Of a stretch of 64,000 bases of DNA, positions 60,945-64,000 are shown in pieces. Position numbers and translations under genes: made by a program. Each line of letters starts with the position of its first letter. Position 1 is the stretch's first letter. The notes below the pieces were generated by a model. That model was not told the origin of the DNA. It saw only the letters and a list, made by a program, of their open reading frames with translations, and did no database searches. The stretch is taken from the NCBI GenBank assembly GCA_023459875.1, contig JAEWRY010000007.1, positions 62,001 through 126,000 of the forward strand, in the 5' to 3' direction. This DNA is from Bacillota bacterium. Its GTDB lineage: Bacteria; Bacillota; Clostridia; Oscillospirales; Oscillospiraceae.

Positions 60945-61481
60945 ATGAAGGAAATCGTATTTGCCGGTTCCGGCGGTCAGGGTGTACTGACCTGCGGACT
61001 CATTATCTCCGATATCGCGGCCACCCGGGGCCTGAACGCCACCTGGGTTCCCTCCTACGGCTCCGCCATGCGCGGCGGCACGGCCAACTGCACCATTAAA
61101 TACTGCGAGGGTATTATCTATAACCCCGCCCAGGAGCAGCCCAACCTGCTGCTCGCCATGAACGATCCCTCCTTCCGCATGTTCCTGCCCATCGTCGCCC
61201 CCGGCGGCACCGTGGTGGTGGGAGACACGGTTGTGATCCCCTCCGATGTGCGAAAGGACGTGACCATCGTACGGGTGAACGCCACTGAGATTGCCGCGGG
61301 CCTTAACAATCCCAAAGGAGCCAATATCGTCATGACCGGCGCCATCGTAAAACTCATGGGAGATTTCACCAAAGAGCAGGCCGTCGCCGCCATGAACCAC
61401 ATGTTCGAAAAGAAAGGCAAGGGAAAGTATAACGCCGCAAACGCGCTGGTCTTCGAGGCGGGCTATCACGCCGTTTCTTAA
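60945..61481 (+). CDS. 2-oxoacid:ferredoxin oxidoreductase, gamma subunit
   Basis: A 178-residue POR_gamma subunit. FAGSGGQGVLTCGLIISDIA at the start, WVPSYGSAMRGGTANC (about 35) and the later GANIVMTGAIVKLMGDF are diagnostic. It completes the four-subunit enzyme, which decarboxylates a 2-oxoacid with CoA to acyl-CoA, CO2 and reduced ferredoxin. Confidence 0.92.
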   Translation: MKEIVFAGSGGQGVLTCGLIISDIAATRGLNATWVPSYGSAMRGGTANCTIKYCEGIIYNPAQEQPNLLLAMNDPSFRMFLPIVAPGGTVVVGDTVVIPSDVRKDVTIVRVNATEIAAGLNNPKGANIVMTGAIVKLMGDFTKEQAVAAMNHMFEKKGKGKYNAANALVFEAGYHAVS

Positions 61482-61534
61482 TCGTCTGGCATTGTGGATG
61501 GGCTGTCTCAAAAAGATAAAATCCGAATAGCAGT

Positions 61535-61609
61535 GTCATCTGAGCGTTATAGCAGTGTCATCCTGAGCGCAGCGAAGGATCTTTTAGATTTTTCGTCCTC
61601 AGAATGACA
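61535..61609. repeat. TGTCATYCTGAG dispersed-type repeat
   Basis: TGTCATCCTGAG (61556-61567) is inverted at 61598-61609 (CTCAGAATGACA), with an extra partial direct copy upstream at about 61535. The sequence resembles a repeat widespread in gut Clostridia. No gene lies inside. The rest of the 61482-61850 gap holds only the terminator, promoter and operator listed separately. Confidence 0.6.
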
Positions 61610-61617
61610 AAATAACC

Positions 61618-61648
61618 GGTGGTGTCTTAATTATTTTAAGACACCACC
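61618..61648 (+). terminator. Terminator after the gamma subunit gene
   Basis: GGTGGTGTCTTAA pairs with TTAAGACACCACC over a short AT loop. A weak T tract follows. It separates the enzyme operon from the nhaC promoter. Confidence 0.7.
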
Positions 61649-61767
61649 CTCTCCCATTGACAGGAACAGATTTTTTGAGCAAAATAGAAAAATAGCCTCT
61701 GTCCTTTCCGGCGGCACAATCCGTCATATCGCATAAAAATAAAGCGGAATTTTGGCGGTAATGCGGG

Positions 61768-61796
61768 TTGAACGCACAAAGGAAATGTGGTAAACT
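61768..61796 (+). promoter_or_regulatory. Promoter of the second NhaC gene
   Basis: TTGAAC, 17-base spacer, TAAACT, about 55 bases before the start codon. Confidence 0.55.
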
Positions 61797-61806
61797 AATA
61801 ATAATT

Positions 61807-61832
61807 AGAACGATGTTCCTAACATCGGAACA
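61807..61832 (+). promoter_or_regulatory. Operator of the second NhaC gene (GAAC-N3-GTTC type)
   Basis: AGAACGATGTTC, then CTAACATCGGAACA. Same palindrome, spacing and position relative to the -10 box as at the oxidoreductase operon. Confidence 0.7.
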
Positions 61833-61850
61833 CATACGGAGGGAAACACC

Positions 61851-63296
61851 ATGAAAACTGAACCGCGGGAGCCTTCCTTTCCCATTGCCATGACCGCACT
61901 GGCGCTGGTGGTAGCCATACTGTCATTGGGCATGTTCGTGCTCGGAGCCGATCTTCACGGCTTGCTTATCGTATGCATCGTTGTTACGGCGATTATCTGC
62001 AAGTTTTTGGGACTGGATTACGAGAAGATTGAGGTGTGCCTGTGCGACGGGATCAACCGCGCGGTCACCTCATTGTTCATTTTTATTCTCATCGGTATGC
62101 TCATGGGCTCCTGGACCCAGTCGGGCACGGTGCCCGCGCTGGTCTATTACGGCCTTCGCACGCTGTCGCCCAGCTGGTTCCTTCCCGCGGGCTATGTGGT
62201 GACCGCCGTGATGGCCTTTGCCACCGGTTCCTGCTGGGGCACTGGCGGAACGCTGGGCGTGGCCCTTCTGGGAATCGGCGCCGGGATGAACATTCCTATT
62301 CCGCTGGTGGCGGGCATGGTTATCTCCGGCTCCTATTTCGGAGATAAGATGGCTCCCGTATCGGACACCAACAACCTTTCCACCGCGAACTCGGGGGCCG
62401 ACCTGTACGGTCACATCGCCGCCATGGCGAAAACCGCCATCCCCACCTTCATCATCTCTCTGGTTCTCTACGCCGTTATCGGTCTGCGCTATTCCTCCGT
62501 GAGCTACGACGCTGGTGCGGTAGACGAGGTGTGCAGAATCCTCAGCTCGGAATTTCACATCAGCTTTCTGTCCCTGCTCCCTCTGGGAGTTTTGCTGGTG
62601 GTCTCCTTTTTAAAGGTGCCCGCCGTAGTGGCACTGCTTGCGGGCGTCCTCTCCGGGGATGTCATCGCCGTCACCACCCAGGGGGTGGGATTGGCCCAGA
62701 TCCTGCACTGCTGGAACAAAGGCTTTTCCGGCTCCACGGGCAACGCCATTGTGGACCAGGTGCTCAATAACGGCGGCATCCAGAGCATGATGTGGACCTT
62801 TTCCCTGGCTTTTCTGGGCATTGCGCTGGGCGGACTGCTGGACGGCTCGGGCATTCTCCGGGTCATCATCGAGCATGTGACCCGCTGGGTGCGCAGCGCC
62901 TTTGTGCTGGTGCTGGTCACCATCGTCTCCTCGGTAGCGAGCAATGTGGTCATGGGAGAAAACTACCTCTCCTCCATCCTCAACAGCCGCCTGTGGGGAA
63001 CCGCTTACGACAAGCTGGGCCTTCAGCGCCGGATGCTCTCCCGCTGTGTGGAGGAAGGTGCCACCCTCTCCTCGCCGCTAATTCCGTGGACCACCGCGGG
63101 GGCCTTTTTTTACGGCGCGTTTAAAATGTCGCCCATTACTTATCTTCCCTTCGCCTTCACCAACTATATCTGCCCTCTTTTGAGCATTGTGCTGGTGTTT
63201 TTCGGACTGACTATTGTGAGAGTGCCCGCCGAAGGTGCCCACGACCCCTATTACGAACGGGAACGCCGCAACCTGGCCGAGGGCGCGGAGAAATGA
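61851..63296 (+). CDS. NhaC family Na+/H+ antiporter
   Basis: A 481-residue membrane protein with about 12 helices. GSYFGDKMAPVSDTNNLSTA (about 165) and GSCWGTGGTLGVALLGIGA are core NhaC blocks. The second half carries VVMGENYLSSILNSRLWG and GATLSSPLIPWTTAGAFFYG. GGAGGG lies seven bases before the ATG. The shared operator links it to the fermentation operons: it may exchange Na+/H+ with an acid or keep internal pH during acid production. Confidence 0.88.
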   Translation: MKTEPREPSFPIAMTALALVVAILSLGMFVLGADLHGLLIVCIVVTAIICKFLGLDYEKIEVCLCDGINRAVTSLFIFILIGMLMGSWTQSGTVPALVYYGLRTLSPSWFLPAGYVVTAVMAFATGSCWGTGGTLGVALLGIGAGMNIPIPLVAGMVISGSYFGDKMAPVSDTNNLSTANSGADLYGHIAAMAKTAIPTFIISLVLYAVIGLRYSSVSYDAGAVDEVCRILSSEFHISFLSLLPLGVLLVVSFLKVPAVVALLAGVLSGDVIAVTTQGVGLAQILHCWNKGFSGSTGNAIVDQVLNNGGIQSMMWTFSLAFLGIALGGLLDGSGILRVIIEHVTRWVRSAFVLVLVTIVSSVASNVVMGENYLSSILNSRLWGTAYDKLGLQRRMLSRCVEEGATLSSPLIPWTTAGAFFYGAFKMSPITYLPFAFTNYICPLLSIVLVFFGLTIVRVPAEGAHDPYYERERRNLAEGAEK

Positions 63297-63337
63297 CGCG
63301 GAGTAGCGCTGCGCTTAAGTCAAGCCTTATTTCAGGC

Positions 63338-63382
63338 GCAAAATGGCCAGCCGTGGTACATTACCCCGGTTGGTCCATTTTT
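63338..63382 (+). terminator. Terminator after the second NhaC gene
   Basis: An imperfect stem with G-U pairs (AAATGGCCAGCCG with the CGGTTGGTCCATTT side), followed by TTTTTT. Confidence 0.7.
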
Positions 63383-63474
63383 TGGCCTCAAAGCGGCAGC
63401 GAACAACGCCGCTCCCTTGTTTTCTGGTTGTTTGGCCGTAGAAATCGAAATTTTTCGCAGCCGCTCTTCCCTTA

Positions 63475-63503
63475 TTGACTTTCATAAAATAGGGCCTTAT
63501 AAT
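63475..63503 (+). promoter_or_regulatory. Sigma-A promoter of rex
   Basis: TTGACT, 17-base spacer, TATAAT; bases 63488-63503 are identical to the oxidoreductase promoter 58839-58854. Confidence 0.75.
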
Positions 63504-63556
63504 AATTAAAATTCATATCGATAATGAAATACTGATATATGCGGAGGTGCTTGAGC

Positions 63557-64000
63557 ATGGAACACCGAAGCTACCCGCTGTCGATTTCCACCCAAACCAT
63601 CGGGCGGCTGCCAACTTATCTGAGCTACCTCAAATCTCTGGACCACAGCAGAGTTATAAGCATATCGGCGCCTGCCATCGCCAGGGCGCTCGCACTCAAC
63701 GAGGTGCAGGTCCGCAAGGATCTTGCGGCAGCGGGAGTCCGGGGCGGAAGGCCAAAAACCGGGTTTATTCTGGAGGAGCTGATCGACGATCTGGTGCATT
63801 TTCTCGGCTGCGACAACGTCAGCGAGGCGGTACTCGCCGGCGTGGGAAATTTGGGCCGCACCCTTTTGTCTTACGAGGGGTTCGAGCGCAGCGGAATGAA
63901 GATTGTCGCGGGCTTCGACGTGGACCCCCACATCATCGGACAGACGGTGGCAGACAAAATGGTCTATCCCATGGATAAGCTTGAGAGCATGTGCCGCTGG
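63557..64000 (+). CDS. rex: Redox-sensing transcriptional repressor Rex (3' end outside window)
   Basis: The first 148 residues of Rex are open to the window edge without a stop. The N-terminal winged helix reads TQTIGRLPTYLSYLKSLDHS, then LNEVQVRKDLAAAG. The Rossmann domain starts at AVLAGVGNLGRTLLSYEGF, with GFDVDPHIIG as the NAD(H)-binding strand. Rex represses fermentation genes when NADH is low. The ATG has GGAGG nine bases upstream. Its position beside the 2-oxoacid fermentation regulon fits redox control of that pathway. Confidence 0.93.
   Translation, partial: MEHRSYPLSISTQTIGRLPTYLSYLKSLDHSRVISISAPAIARALALNEVQVRKDLAAAGVRGGRPKTGFILEELIDDLVHFLGCDNVSEAVLAGVGNLGRTLLSYEGFERSGMKIVAGFDVDPHIIGQTVADKMVYPMDKLESMCRW

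Noticed and set aside
60162..61511. 449-codon open frame on the minus strand
   Set aside because: Antisense to the beta and gamma subunits of the oxidoreductase, without start signals or domain motifs.
1..64000. CRISPR arrays, tRNA and rRNA genes
   Set aside because: No regularly spaced repeats, no TPsiC-loop (GGTTCGAATCC-like) plus acceptor-stem pattern, and no rRNA core sequence were noticed on either strand.

Overview
The window looks like a chromosomal segment of an anaerobic, spore-forming member of the Clostridia, most like Oscillospiraceae or Ruminococcaceae relatives. Evidence is a GerW/YtfJ spore protein, a DUF3787 spore-surface peptide, a CotJC-type Mn catalase, homodimeric pyruvate:ferredoxin oxidoreductase, a four-subunit 2-oxoacid:ferredoxin oxidoreductase, ptb-buk, Rex, strong AGGAGG ribosome binding sites and frequent TTG/GTG starts. 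No rRNA, tRNA or CRISPR array was recognised. The first gene is cut at its 5' end and the last (rex) at its 3' end.

Layout. 1-3.2 kb: tail of a helical surface or membrane protein, then a GntR/YtrA-type regulator with an ABC exporter. 3.3-5.6 kb: an unknown beta-rich protein, a 253-bp MITE-like element made of six consecutive hairpins, a DUF3787 peptide, a Mn catalase and a DUF2892 protein. 5.7-9.4 kb: a three-subunit xanthine-dehydrogenase-type molybdoenzyme. 9.4-15.3 kb: a PPOX-fold protein, pyruvate:ferredoxin oxidoreductase, small proteins and a fused DUF2953-GerW protein. 15.6-24.3 kb: two secreted SLH-domain proteins and two large MalT-like LuxR regulators. 24.5-31.3 kb: SLOG protein, PAS-GGDEF diguanylate cyclase, MFS exporter, a TetR/ArsR-wing/zinc-ribbon cluster, and a membrane-anchored MerR regulator paired with a YhfC intramembrane protease. 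31.3-38.7 kb: accessory region with a DUF6602 gene, a DinB-like gene, an IS91-family element carrying a tyrosine recombinase, an OGG-type glycosylase and a Cys-rich unknown protein. 38.7-39.5 kb: a frameshifted Ltp-repeat lipoprotein gene. 39.7-45.8 kb: a complete opp peptide-import operon. 45.9-50.6 kb: an NhaC antiporter and a divergent zinc-uptake system (znuA / znuCB-zur). 50.5-52.8 kb: a decaying patch with a histidine kinase split by a stop codon, a response regulator broken by a 17-bp duplication, and a GLUG/SLH pseudogene. 52.9-63.3 kb: a fermentation regulon, followed by rex.

The most coherent system is the 52.9-63.3 kb regulon. A buk-ptb-MFS-FAD 2-hydroxyacid dehydrogenase operon, an IclR regulator, a delta-alpha-beta-gamma 2-oxoacid:ferredoxin oxidoreductase operon and an NhaC antiporter lie together. 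Three of the promoters carry the same GAAC-N3-GTTC palindrome just downstream of the -10 box, followed by a second GAAC half-site. My inference is a pathway: 2-hydroxyacid to 2-oxoacid to acyl-CoA to acyl phosphate to carboxylic acid plus ATP, repressed by the IclR protein.

All calls come from reading the sequence. No database search was possible, so family names rest on motif recognition, and substrate specificities are inferences.
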